64,000 bases of DNA from Choricystis sp. odSpoLacu1 (taxonomy: Eukaryota > Chlorophyta > Trebouxiophyceae), in contig OY253652.1 in NCBI GenBank assembly GCA_958009055.1, positions 558,001 to 622,000 on the forward strand, given 5' to 3'. A program made the translations under genes and the position numbers. Positions 29,873-40,510 of this stretch are shown here, piece after piece (position 1 is the stretch's first letter; every line of letters begins with the position of its first letter). The notes below the pieces were generated by a model. It was not told where the DNA came from, searched no databases, and saw only the letters and a list, made by a program, of their open reading frames with translations.

Positions 29873-31377
29873 ATGGGCGACACCACAGAGGAGCAGAAGA
29901 AGGCGGTGGTCCCGTTTCTGCAGGTGCGAGGGAGGGGTGGCCGCCCCCGCGCATCGCGAGGCCAGCATGGCACAACACGAAGGGGCACCCGACAACGCTC
30001 CGCCCCTCCTCCCCACACTGCGTTCACACCACTGACACACACCACCTCTCGCCCACCCACAGCGCGCCCAAGAGATCGAGCGTGTGGAACCCAAAGTCGC
30101 GTACTACTGCCGCATGTACGCGGTGGAGCAAGGCCTCTCCCTCCCCTCCCGCTCCCCCCAAATCGAGGGCCTCCTGGGCGCCCTCCTGTCCAAGCTGGAG
30201 AAGGACAAACCCGTGGTGGACCCGGGGTCCAATGACGCGGCGTACTGCGAAAAGTTTGCGTTGAGTGTGTTTGCACGTGCAGACAAGGTGGACCGCGCGG
30301 GGCGGGCAGACAAAGCGACCGCGACCGCGTTCTATGCGGCCAGCATATTTTTTGAGGTGATGGGTGTGAGAAGCAGTGTGGGATCAGTGAAAGTGATTGG
30401 TTGTTGTTTTTTGCGTCGGCCGTTGATGACCACCCACCCTCTCCCCTCCCAATCAACAGATCCTCAACCAGTTTGGCCCGCTCGCGTCCGACCTGGCCGA
30501 AATGCAGCGCTACGCCGCCTGGAAGGCGGCCGACATTCGCAAAGCGGTGCGCGAGGGGCGCGCGCCGACGCCCGGGCCGCCCGGTGGTGAGGGTGTGGAC
30601 ACTGCCTCGGCCGACCTGCCGTCCCCTCCCGGGGCCAACGACCTGCCGACCCCACCCAGTGGCGGCAAGCCCGCCGTCCTGCCGCGGTCCGAGTCGGACG
30701 CGGGCGGCCCGTCCGCGGCGCCGCCCCCCCCGCGCCACGCGCCCGGGGGCGCCGTGGTGTATTGTCACGACGGCCACGCGCCCGCCGTCGCGGGCACCAT
30801 CGCCAAAGTCAACCCACCAGAAGGCCTGGGTGTCACCTACGTCGTGGCCCTGGCGGATCAAGTGGTGTCCGCGTTTGAGGCGCAGCTGGCGCCCGCGCTG
30901 GAGGCGGGGGCTGCCGTGGTTGTCGCGGCCGACGCGACCGCCGACGCGGACGCCGACTCTCCCGCCTCTGGCGACTACATCGTCACCGGTGTCGACACGA
31001 CGATCTGGCGCCCTCGCTACACGCTGGCCCCGGCGGCGGGAGGGGCGGCAGTCACTGTGGACGACAGTGTGTTGAAATCGTGGCCGCCGCCGCGCGGGCG
31101 CGCGCCGAAAGCACCGAAAGACGCGCCCTTTGCGGCGGCGCACGCGCCTGCGGCGAGCGAGCCGTCGGCGCCCCCGCCACCGCCACCGCCTGTGGTGGCG
31201 GCGCCGGCTGCGTCGGCGCCCGTGGCCGCGGCACCCGTCGCGGGGCAGCCGTCCCTCAAAGACATGCAGGACGCGATCAAGGCCGCCAAATCCGCCATCT
31301 CCTCCCTCCAGTTTGAGGATGTGAAGACGGCGGTCAAGTATTTGACGGCGGCGCTGGAGTTGTGCACCAACAAATAG
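29873..31377 (+). CDS. VTA1: VTA1/LIP5, ESCRT-III/VPS4 cofactor
   Basis: Exons 29873-29923, 30063-30356, 30460-31377; 420 residues. VTA1 stimulates the VPS4 ATPase that disassembles ESCRT-III on endosomes. The N-terminal double-MIT domain reads RAQEIERVEPKVAYYCRMYA, VEQGLSLPSRSP, FALSVFARADKVDRAGRADK, TATAFYAASIFFE, ILNQFGPLASDLAEMQRYAA, WKAADIRKA. The C-terminal SBP domain is DMQDAIKAAKSAISSLQFED with VKTAVKYLTAALELCTNK. Between them is a linker longer than usual that contains a possible small beta-domain (AVVYCHDGHAPAVAGTIAKV, then GVTYVVALADQVV), followed by an Ala/Pro linker. Neighbour on the left is the RAP gene in tandem (180 bases); on the right it converges on the kinesin. Confidence 0.94.
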
Positions 31378-31537
31378 TAGAATAAGCGAGGATAGGTGTG
31401 CGGGGTGATGATTTGTTTTTGGACGTTCACAACCTCCCCACGTTTTATTTACACGACTCGTTCACCACGCGCTCCTCAAACACATCACACACGCAAACCC
31501 CATCTCTCTCCACCCCCCCCCCTCTTTCTCTCACCAT

Positions 31538-34267
31538 TCACCACACCTCGTCCTCCGGACACGCGCCGTCCACCCCCACGCGTGCCGCCACGACCCGCCC
31601 CCCGGACGCGCCCGACCGGGCGGACGCGCGCCCCACCCCGGTGGATGCGGTGGAGGCGGCCGTGGAGGCGGGGGGCTGGGGTGGGTGGGTGGAGGGAGAG
31701 TAGCCGCACGCGCCGCTGCTGCTGCCACCACCACCACCACCACACCCATCGTCGCTCGCCCTCAGAAGCTCCACCAGCTGGGCGTGGGTCAACGAGTTGA
31801 GGATGACGATGTCGCTGCCCCCCCTGCGCCGGCGGGTGAGCGGCTTGGGCGGTGGGGGGGGCGGGGGGCGGCGCAGCAGCCGCGCGACCAGGCCGCGCCG
31901 CGGCGGGGGCGCCACGTTTTCCGGGTCGGAGGCTCCACCATCGTCAGACTGAGAGGTCAGCGTGGTCCCATCATCCGCCAGCAGGTCGGGAGGCAGTGTG
32001 CAGACGGGCTCCGCCTCCGCCGCCGCCAGGCGGGCCCCCAGCTCAAGGATGCGGGCGGTGAGGGCGGTTTCGGCAGCGGCGGGGAGTGGGGGAGCCGCGT
32101 CGAAAGACGTCGTGTCGACCGCCACCACCCCCGCCTCCTTTCCCCCGTCACTCTGCAGTTCAGCCAGCGCCGCCCGCAGCCCCTCCAACTCCGCCGCATC
32201 CGCGTCGGGGGCGCCCGCCAGCAGGCGGGCGCGCAGGGCAGCCAGGTCGGCAGCATCGTCCGTCGCGGCTGCCGCGGCCGCGGCTGCCGCCGCCTCCAGC
32301 TCCGTCAGCCGGGACCGCAGGGCGGCCACGTCGGCGGCGTCGCCATCGCCGTCGCCAGAGCCGCGGCGGGCGGCGGCCTCCAGGTCGCGCACGCGGGCGC
32401 GCAGACGAGAGAGTTCGGCTGTCGCGGCGGGCGGGGGCGCGCCGCCACCCCCACCACCCCCACCCTCCAGCGCGGCGCGCGCCCGCTCCCGCGCCACGGC
32501 GGCCGCCGTCATGCGCTCCACGTAGGCACGCAGGGCGGGGTCCAGGCGGACGAGGGAGCCGTGCAGGTGGGCGCCCCCCACGCCCGTTGAAGCGAGGCCG
32601 CCGCGCGCCGCGCGCACGGAGACACACGCCATGGCCGACGCAAAGCGCGCGGTGGACACCGTCTCGCCCGCGTTGCCGGCATCCGGCCAGGCGCAGGCCA
32701 GGAGCAGGGTGCGGGAGCGGCCGCCGACGGCGTCGCCGAGGAGGCGGGTGAGCTTGGAGTCGCGCGTTCCCGCAACGGCGCCGACGCGCGGCTGGGGTGG
32801 CTGTGCGCCCTGCCTGCCGGGTGCGGTGGCGCCAGCAGCAGCAGCAGCAGCGCCGCTGCCACCACCACGCTCACCCCCCCGCCCCAGGTTGAGCACCAGC
32901 TGCTGCAGAAAGGTCAGCGACTGGTTGATGGCGGCCGCCTCGGCGGCCGCCGCGCCCGTCGCGCGCGTTTTGGCGAGCCGCTCCGACCCCGCCAGATCCA
33001 CCAGGTGCAGCTTGGCTGCGGCGCCTCAGGGCGGGGCGCCCGCCACACTTTCAGGAATGGCCACGCGCAGCGTCAGCACGGCGTGGGAGCGGGAGGAGCG
33101 GTCGTTGAGGACGTGGCCTCGCACCGCGCGCGCGGCGCCGCCCCGCCGCAGCACGCCTGCCGCGTCGGACGCGCAGACCAGGGGCACCTCCGTCACGCCG
33201 TGCAGGGTGACGGCGCCAGTGCGGTCGGACGTGATGGAGGGGGGGCGGCGGGGGGTGGGGGCGCCGGCGCCACCGCGTGACGGCGGGCGGGGGGGGGCAC
33301 CGCCGCCGCCAGGGGTCAGCAGGTCGCGCAGGGTCTCGTTGTAGATTTCGACATAGGTGGCGGTGACAGACCAGCCGCCGGTGGGGTCGCCGAGTGCGTC
33401 GAAGAGCTGAGGGTGGTGTGGGGAGGGAGGGCGTGGGCAGGCAGACGAGCGAGAAACAAAAACCATCATGCCTCCGTCTCTCTCCCCAACTCACCTGCTC
33501 CATCACGCGCGGAATGACGCCCCTGTCTGTGTCGATGGCCAAGCACGCGCCTTCGGGGCCTGAGTGTGTGGAGGGAAGGAGTGAGGATTGGTGATGAGTG
33601 ATGGTGTCGGTGCTATTTCAACTCGCAAGCGTGATTTTTTTCCTTTGTCCCCACCCCCCAACAATCCCCACCACCCACCCGTCATCGTGTGCGTCTTGCC
33701 CGCCCCCGTCTGCCCGTAGGCAAGCACGGTGCCATTGTAGCCAGCCAGCGTGCCGGAGACGACGTCGCGCATGCCGGCCTGGGGTTTTGGGGAGGGTGGG
33801 TGGAGGGTTGGTGGGCAGGCGGGCTGGCGCGGGGGGGCGTGTGCGCGCGGCAGCGTGCGCCCGCGATCCTTGTTCCCCGGACTCACCTCGTACACGTCAT
33901 CCTGGGTGGCGTCACAATCTAGGACAGCGTCGAACGTGAACTGAAAGAAAGGGGGAGTTGGGGAAGGCAGAGGTTGGTGGCAAAAGGCGACGGTGAGATC
34001 ATGGCTGTCCCCCGCCCCACTCCACACGCACCTGGTTGACGGCGGCACCATCACCACGGTCCACGATGAGGGTGTCGGGCTGGAAGGGGAGGGGTGGGGG
34101 GGGTGGTTGGACACATACCTCACACGCGGGTTTTCTGCCTGCCCACCCAAAAAACTGACACACCACACAACGCTCACCGGCGTCCCCGTCACGGTGACGC
34201 AGTCGGCGCCCGGGAAAGATTCCGGCTTGAGGCGCAGAACGACGCGGCAGCGGGAGGGGCTGGTCAT
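31538..34267 (-). CDS. Kinesin motor protein with an in-frame TGA in the motor domain
   Basis: Exons 34178-34267, 34032-34079, 33887-33940, 33679-33778, 33495-33559 and 31538-33406. The motor order is clear: CRVVLRLKPES, FTFDAVLDCDATQDDVYE, GTVLAYGQTGAGKTHTM (P-loop), GPEGACLAIDTDRGVIPRVM, TATYVEIYNETLRDLL, LNDRSSRSHAVLTL (switch I), HLVDLAGSERLAKTRATG (switch II), INQSLTFLQQLVLNL, GTRDSKLTRLLGDAVGG. Introns split the motor N-terminus. TGA at 33026-33028 falls in frame between switch I and switch II; a 24-nt GT-AG segment (33025-33048) would remove it while keeping frame. A coiled-coil stalk (LEAAARRGSGDG; SRLTELEAAA) and an acidic/Gly-rich tail follow. Total is about 733 residues. The motor is at the N-terminus, so plus-end motility on microtubules is expected. 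Subfamily unknown. Confidence 0.85.
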
Positions 34268-34390
34268 GATGCCGCGAGGAGGGTTTGGGCAGCGAGAGTG
34301 AGCAGTCGAGAGTGTTTTTCTTTTCGCTTCACTCTCGCTTTCACTTTTCAACCAAAGCCCCGCCCTCTCCACCCCGCCTTCCACGAAATA

Positions 34391-35829
34391 CATGCCTCCG
34401 AAGCGCAAGGTGCGGGTGTGCGTGATGGGCAGCAGGCGGTGTGGTCGCGCCGGCCGAGGCTGTGCGCGCCGCCCGTGTCGCACCTCCCAGTGCAGCGCGC
34501 GAAGCGCGCCGGTGCCGCATTTCGCGCCCCCGCCTTCCTCCCCCTCGCACGCCCTCCCATCCCCGCCCCGTCAAAGACACGCGCACGCATGGTCGCCACG
34601 CACTGGGGGCAGGCCCGCCCGCCCCCGCTGCCGCACCACACACGCACGCAACGCTCCTCTTGTCCCTCCGCATTTCGGTCCCCCCGGCTTTCCCCCCAAC
34701 TCACTCTTGTTTCCCCCCCCTCCCACTCCTGCCGCCTCCTCAGGGTGAGTGTGACCCATCAACTCCGTGGTTACAGGGGAAAGGCAGCGCCCGAGGCCGG
34801 GTTGGCGGACGCAGGAGGCTTAGGGTTGGGCGTAGGGTTGCGCGCGCCATCGCGGCGCGAGCGGCGCGGGCCGAGGCGACGCCGTTTTTTTTTCCCTCGT
34901 TGCTCACCCCCGCCGACCCACACACAGCCACCGCCCCCCCCGCCGGCCGCGGCCGTGGCCGTGGCCGCGGCGCCCCGCCCCCTCCCCCCGCCCGCGGCAC
35001 GCGCGGCCGCCCCGCGGGCCCCCGCGCGACGGCCCCCGCCGCCGCGCCCAAACCCGCGCCGCGCGGCGCCCCCGCCGCCGCCCGCGTCTACGTCGACGTC
35101 GACCTGTCCCCCCTGGGCGGCGCGTGCGCTGGCCTGGCCGCCCAGGAGGTGGCCGTCCCCGCGGCCTCCACCGCGGGCGACGTGCTGGCCGCCGCGGCGG
35201 CCGCGGCGGGCGTCGGCGCGCGCGCGCTGCCGACTGGCGCGCTGATCGCGCTGCGCACCTCCGACCCGCGCACCGGGCGCGAGGGCGCCGCCCGCGGCAT
35301 GGACACCGACGAACTGCTGGCCGCCAACGGCATCGTGCCGCGGGTGGGGGCGATCTACATGATGCGTGCGGTGGCCCCCGCGCCGGCCGCGCGCGACCCC
35401 GTGCCCCTCGTCCGCGCCGCGCCGCCGCCGCCTCCGCGCGCGCGCGCCTCCGCCACCCCCGCCTCCCCCGCCCGGGTGGCTGCCGCCCCCCTGGGCGCCG
35501 GTCCCCGCCGCGACCTGACGGCGGGCGAGGTGGCGGAGGGGAGGGAGTACCTGGCGACCGGGTCGCGCAAGCGCGTGCGCTGGAGCGCAGAAGAAACCAC
35601 CGCCCTCATCCAGGGGTGCGCCCGCCACGGGGTCGGCTTCTGGAAAAGCGTCAAAGATGGCGCCGCCCCCGTGCTGGACGCGCGGTCCCAGGTGGACTGC
35701 AAGGACAGGTGGCGCACGCTGCAGAAGCTCGACGCGCGGTCCGAGGGGGGGCCCGACATTCAGGGCGTGCCGAGAGGCATGGTGGCCGTGCTGCGCAGGG
35801 CGCTGCGGGGCGACGTGGCCCGGCGCTGA
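34391..35829 (+). CDS. Telobox Myb/SANT-domain DNA-binding protein
   Basis: The C-terminal end carries a single Myb domain: KRVRWSAEETTALIQGCARH, GVGFWKSVKD, and RSQVDCKDRWRTLQKL. The VD-KD-WR signature is the telobox of telomere-repeat-binding proteins (TRF/TRB families, VDLKDKWR). Upstream is a segment with beta character (ARVYVDVDLSPLGGACAGLA to RVGAIYMMRAV) that could be a ubiquitin-like or dimerisation fold, and an RGRGRGRG basic start of AT-hook type. The main exon begins at 34928 after a CACACAG acceptor. A first exon starting at 34391 (MPPKRK) is likely, but the phase does not match directly, so at least one more exon lies in 34410-34927 and the 5' end of this model is uncertain. Nuclear, chromosome-end or promoter binding is inferred. 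Confidence 0.75.
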
Positions 35830-36042
35830 ATGGGGAGGGAGAGGGAGAGAAAGCGGGTTGATTGGGGGGGGGGGAGGTCTGGACGTGGGTTTTGGTGAAA
35901 AACGGGGGGCGCCCCTTTTTTTTTCCTTTCCCCACCCCCCGTCCCTTGGTGCGTGCGTGCGTGTGCATCAACTCCACAAAAAAGAGGAGAGTGCGTTTTA
36001 CTTCTCTAAACCGAACCAAAGAACCAGCCCTTCTCTCTCCCT

Positions 36043-39000
36043 TCACTGCGACGCGTCCCCACTCGCGGTCGGCGTGTCCCCGCCGCCCCCCCCCCTCGAC
36101 CGCAGCTTGGTCGCCCCAAACTGCGCCTTCAACCGCGCGTCCGCCACGTGGGCCGCCTCCTTGAGCTCGGACGCCGCCCCCTTGAGCCGGGCGTCCACCA
36201 CCGCGGCCGCACTTTTCAAACGCGCGTCCGCCACCGCGGCTGCCTCCTTGATCGCCGCATCCGCCGCCGCCGCCGCGCCTCGAGCCCGGTCGGCCGCCTT
36301 GCGCAGGGCGGCGGCGGCGGAGGGGCGGGCGCGGGGGGCGGCGGCGGCGTCCGACACCCCGTGGCTGAGGGGAGGGTCGGCCAGTGTTGGTGGCGACAGC
36401 GGTTGCGGCGACGGGTCAGCCTGCTGTGCCGGTGGTGGCGGCATCTTCACCGCCGTCGCGATGGGCGGCGACGGTGGCGGCAGGGGCGCGACGGCGGGAG
36501 GTGGGGGCGCGGGCGGAGCCAGCATGGCATCAAAGGAGGGTTCAGCGTCCCCCACGCCCGGGCTCACCCCCTGTGCCTCCAGCTTGGCCTGCAGCAGCGA
36601 GTCCCCGGGAGGCAGCGGTGGCGGTGGCGGTGGCGGCGCCCGGGGTGAGGCAGGGGTGGATTCGTCCGCGACGGGGAGCGTCGGCGGGCGCGGCGACGGG
36701 AAGTCGGTGTCAGTGTCGACGACTGAGCCCCCGCTCATCTCCTCCGCCGCCTCCTCCACTGCAGCCCGCAGGGGTGAAAAGGTGGCCGAGTACGAGCGTG
36801 CCGGCGACATCGCGCGCGCGGGGGACGCGCCTCTCGTCGACGTCGTTGGCGACGCGCCTGCGCGAGACGACGACGCGGCCGCCGCGCTCGCGGCCCGCGA
36901 GGGCGACCCCCCGCGCGACGGCACGGGCGACGGTGACGCAGACAGCGTGCGCCCGCGGCGGGGGGAGGTGTCGCGCAGGTAGGCAGCGGCGGCCGCGGCG
37001 ACAGCGGGCGGCGTGGTGGCGGTGCCGACCGCGGCCGCAGTTCCACTCGCGCTCGCCGGCGTGCCCGCCACCCCCGCCGGCGGCGTGGCAGTGGCAGATA
37101 CAGCCGCAGTGGTCGCGCTCACACTCGCCACCGCTGGCTCCCCATCCCGCACGCGAGCCCGCAACCACCGCCGCCGCCGCACAAAGTCGAGCAGAGGGCG
37201 GGGGCGGCCGGTGCCGGGGGCAGGCGGCCACTCTGCCCACCCGCTGTCAAAGGAAAAACCGTAGGACCACCCCTCCTCATCCACCGCGCCTGTAGCCAAC
37301 CCATCCAAATCCACCCGCCAGTCGGGCTCCAGCCATGTCCACCCTTTGGCCTTGGGCAGGGCGCGCGCCACGCGGTCAAACTCGGAGGAAGTGATGACGC
37401 CCGTGCGGTCAGACCAGTGGCCCACCCTGTCCGTGGGAATGAAGTGTCCGGGCCACGAACTGCCCCACCCCCTGAAGGGCTGAAGGCGCTCGTTCTCAAA
37501 GACTTCGTCCTCGGCGATGGCGCCGGGGGGGGCGTCCCCATCGTCGGAGAAGGGCCCGCCACCGACGGGGGGGGGGAGGGGGCCCGCGGCCGACGCCGAG
37601 CGCGCGGCGCGCGCGGGCGCCGTGCCGTCGCCCCCCCCCCGCCACGGCGGACAGCGCGCGCAGCTGCTGGCGCAGGGCGCGGGCAGCGGAGGCGGCAGCC
37701 GACCGCACCGCGTCCCACGGGTCGACGGGCGGAGCGTCTGCCCCGGGCGCAGCAGCAGCAGGGGGCGGCGCCCGCGCGCGCGCCGCGGCCGCTGCCGCTG
37801 CACGTCCCCGCGTCGCGCCCGCCTCGCGCACGCTGGCCGCGGCCGACCCCGCCGCCAGCAGCAGGCCGCGCGCCAGGGCGCAGGCGGCGGCGCCGCCCAC
37901 CGCGGCAGCGAGTGAGGTGGGTGGGGCTGCCGCGTCCACGAGGGCGCAGAGCGCGGCGGCTGGCCACGGCCGGTCGCCAGGGGCGCCACACGCGCGCAGG
38001 ACGGCGCGCGGGGCCGCCACCACGGCCGCCAACGCCGCCGCCAGCGCGGTGGCCGCCAGGGCGGCCGCCAGCGGGGACACAGGGACGACCGCGGCGCCCG
38101 TGCGTGGGGGTGGCGGTGGGGGCAGGCCCAGCTTGTGGCGCGCGACGAGCGCTGCCGGCTCAAACGCGGCGGCAAGGCGCGCCCCCACACACGCCACCAG
38201 CACGGCGGCCAAGGTGGACGTCAGATCGGCGGCCGCGCTGGCGGCGCCACCGGTGGTGGACACGCCCGGCACACCACCGGCACGCGCTCGGTCGGTGACG
38301 GTGTAGCGAGAGGCAAGTGCCGCACGCACAGCAGCCGCAGCGTCGGCCAGCCCCGCGCGCGCCGACCGTTCAACCGTGCGTTTGGTGAGTCCCGATAGAC
38401 CCCCATTGATCGGCACAATCAGGGCGTCCACCGCCAGGTGGGTGGAGCCGCGGGAGGCGGCCGCCAGGCGCCACGCGGTGAGCGTGCGGAAGCGGTCGCC
38501 CGAGGGGGCACTGACGGCAGCGCAACACTCCACCTCCCACCCTCGTTTGGGGGTGGCCGCCGTGCAGCGCTGCACTTCGACCGCATCAAACTTGAGCATG
38601 GCAGTGGACACGGTGCAGCGTGTGCGTCGGGCGCGGCCGCGGTAGTCAGCGAGGCGGGTCGGGTGTGGCGGTGGAGGTGGCAGAGGACCCGCGTCGCTTC
38701 CCGCCGCCGCTTCAGCCGCGGCGTGGGCGTCCGCTTCGGAGGGGTGCCAACCAGTGGTGTCAAAGTCGCGATAGTTGCGTTGGGTGTTGACGTCGGCCTG
38801 TTTTTGGGGGTGGGAAGGTTGGGCGACGCGAGGGGGCACACTCGAGCTAGTCGAGCCATGGGGCGTGTTTGTCCCCCACGCGCCGCTCATCCACCTTACC
38901 CTGGCCTCCTCCACTCCAAGCGTACGGCCCTCATTCACGCACATACACACACCAACTCTCACCATGACTTCACTGTCGTCGCCAAACAGCGCGGAGAAGA

Positions 39001-39082
39001 GCGTGTCGACGTCGGCCGACACGACGACGTCCAGCAGCCTGTCACCCCGCCCTCCGCGCGGCCAGCGTGGCCAGTCGGTCAT
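36043..39082 (-). CDS. VASt-domain lipid-transfer protein with dysferlin (DysF) domain
   Basis: Exon 1 is 38963-39082 (starts MTDWPRWPRGGRGDRLLDVV); exon 2 starts at 38797; the intron is 165 nt. The VASt (StAR-like sterol-transfer) domain covers about residues 15-210: VDTLFSALFGDDSE, NYRDFDTTGWHPSE, KFDAVEVQRCTAATPKRGWE, SGDRFRTLTAWRLAAASRGS, LTKRTVERSARAGLADAAAA. Hydrophobic helices follow (SPLAAALAATALAAALAAVV). Next is a DysF module: DEVFENERLQPFRGWGSSWP, GHFIPTDRVGHWSDR, GWTWLEPDWRVDL, GWSYGFSFDSGWAEWP, RRRRWLRARV. The C-terminal 85 residues are an 11-residue amphipathic repeat. The frame changes at a C10 run (37631-37640); one base less joins both halves (957 residues). There is no GRAM domain. 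Membrane-contact lipid transport is inferred. A second C10 run (36086-36095) lies just before the stop, so the last residues are uncertain. Confidence 0.8.
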
Positions 39083-39347
39083 GTGTGGAGGCTGGTGTGT
39101 GTGTGTGTTTGGGGGCGGGTGGGAGGGGGGCTGGTGGGGCCCGCGCCCTTGGGAAGAGAAAAAGGAAGAGAGATGTGCGTGGGTGCTGTTTTTTGCGAAG
39201 GAAAAGCGAGGGTAGACTCTTAAGTTGTTACAAACGCGCCATGCACGGCGCGACAGGGACAAGTCTTCAAATGCAACTGAACCATAGAACGAAAGAAAGG
39301 TGGGGGGGCGGGCGCAGCAGAAACGGAAAAAAAAAACAGCTACCTCT

Positions 39348-40308
39348 CTAAACGCCAAACGCGCCGCCGCCGCCTCCACCCCGCCGCCCGCCGGGCGAGG
39401 GGCGGGGGTGCTTGCCCGCTGCCACGTCGACGACGGGGACGGCATCCATGCCATCGTCAGGTGGCTGCTGCTGCTGCTGTTGTTGCACGTGTTGCGGGTG
39501 CAGCGGCTGTGCCGGCGGCACGCTGAAGCCGAGCGGCGCGGCGTCGGTTTCGTCAGCCGCCTCCGCCGTCGTGGCCAGCTCGGCGCGCAAGTAGTCCAGC
39601 AGGACGGGCACGGGCACGGCGCCGGCGGGGCCGTAGGCGCGCAGCAGCCAGTCGGCTTGGCGTTCCTGTGGGGGTGGAGTGGGAGTGGGAAGGTGAGCCT
39701 CGCGTGGGAGCCGCACCGCGCCATGGGCAGGGTGCACACGCTGTGCCCCAACACCTCGCCCCCTCTGCAGCCACCGGCCCCTGCGTCGGCCGGGCGCACA
39801 TCCTGGGGCCGCACGCTGGGTGCGCGCGAGAGGGGCGCGTGGCGCGGGCGCGTGCCAAACCCCGAACAAACAAAAACGCGCCCCCAGCGCCACGCGCGCA
39901 CGCCCCCTGCCTGCGCACGCGGCGCGCCAACACCGCCCCTCCCGCGTGTGTCGCGGGCCACAAGGCTCGCACGCGTTGCCGAGCGTGGGGAAGGGGGCGG
40001 GGGCGCGTGCAGCGCGCGCCACGAGCCGCCACACGGACGCGCCACCCTTGGGTTTGCAGGAACGCGCCCCGCCCCCCGCCGCGCCGCGCCCCCACACCCA
40101 CACATTCGACCCTCCATCGCGCCACACGCGCCACACTCACCACAACGCCGCGGGCGCCCGCGGCAGCCGCCGCCTTGCACGCGCCCCCTGCAGACGAATA
40201 GAGTGCAGCAACCGCGTTGGCGGCCGCGGCAAACGAGCCGTGCAGCGACCGCCCCGCCTCCGCGGCTGCCGCGTCGGCCGTGTGGCGGCGGCGTTTGCCG
40301 CCCGCCAT
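39348..40308 (-). CDS. Small HAPSTR1/C16orf72-like protein
   Basis: Exons 40141-40308 and 39348-39665 with a 475-nt intron; 161 residues. Exon 1 reads MAGGKRRRHTADAAAAEAGR, SLHGSFAAAANAVAALYSSA; exon 2 reads ERQADWLLRAYGPAGAVPVP, VLLDYLRAEL. The spacing of a helical SF-AA-V-LY segment, a helix with small residues, a W, and a short basic/hydrophobic LL-YL segment resembles HAPSTR1 (HUWE1-associated stress-response protein, C16orf72) and its plant relatives, but the match is by pattern only. The remainder is a poly-Gln stretch (seven Q) and a Gly/Arg-rich tail ending GGGGGGAFGV. The KRRR motif may target the nucleus. The 265 bases downstream to the VASt gene hold only its 3' region and that gene's promoter. 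Confidence 0.6.
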
Positions 40309-40510
40309 GTGGGGGGATGGGTGTGGGGAAGGGTCAGGAGAGAGGGAGCGAGTGCTGAACGAAAAACGCCCGCGTTTTGTGGCGCGAGCGTTTTTTTCAC
40401 CCTCACTTTCTCTTCAACGCCCCCCGCTCTCCTGTCCGCTCGCGCACTGCTCAAGGGCTCATCGTTGGGGACTACACCACGAATCAAACTACTACACCGT
40501 TTCTCTTTAT

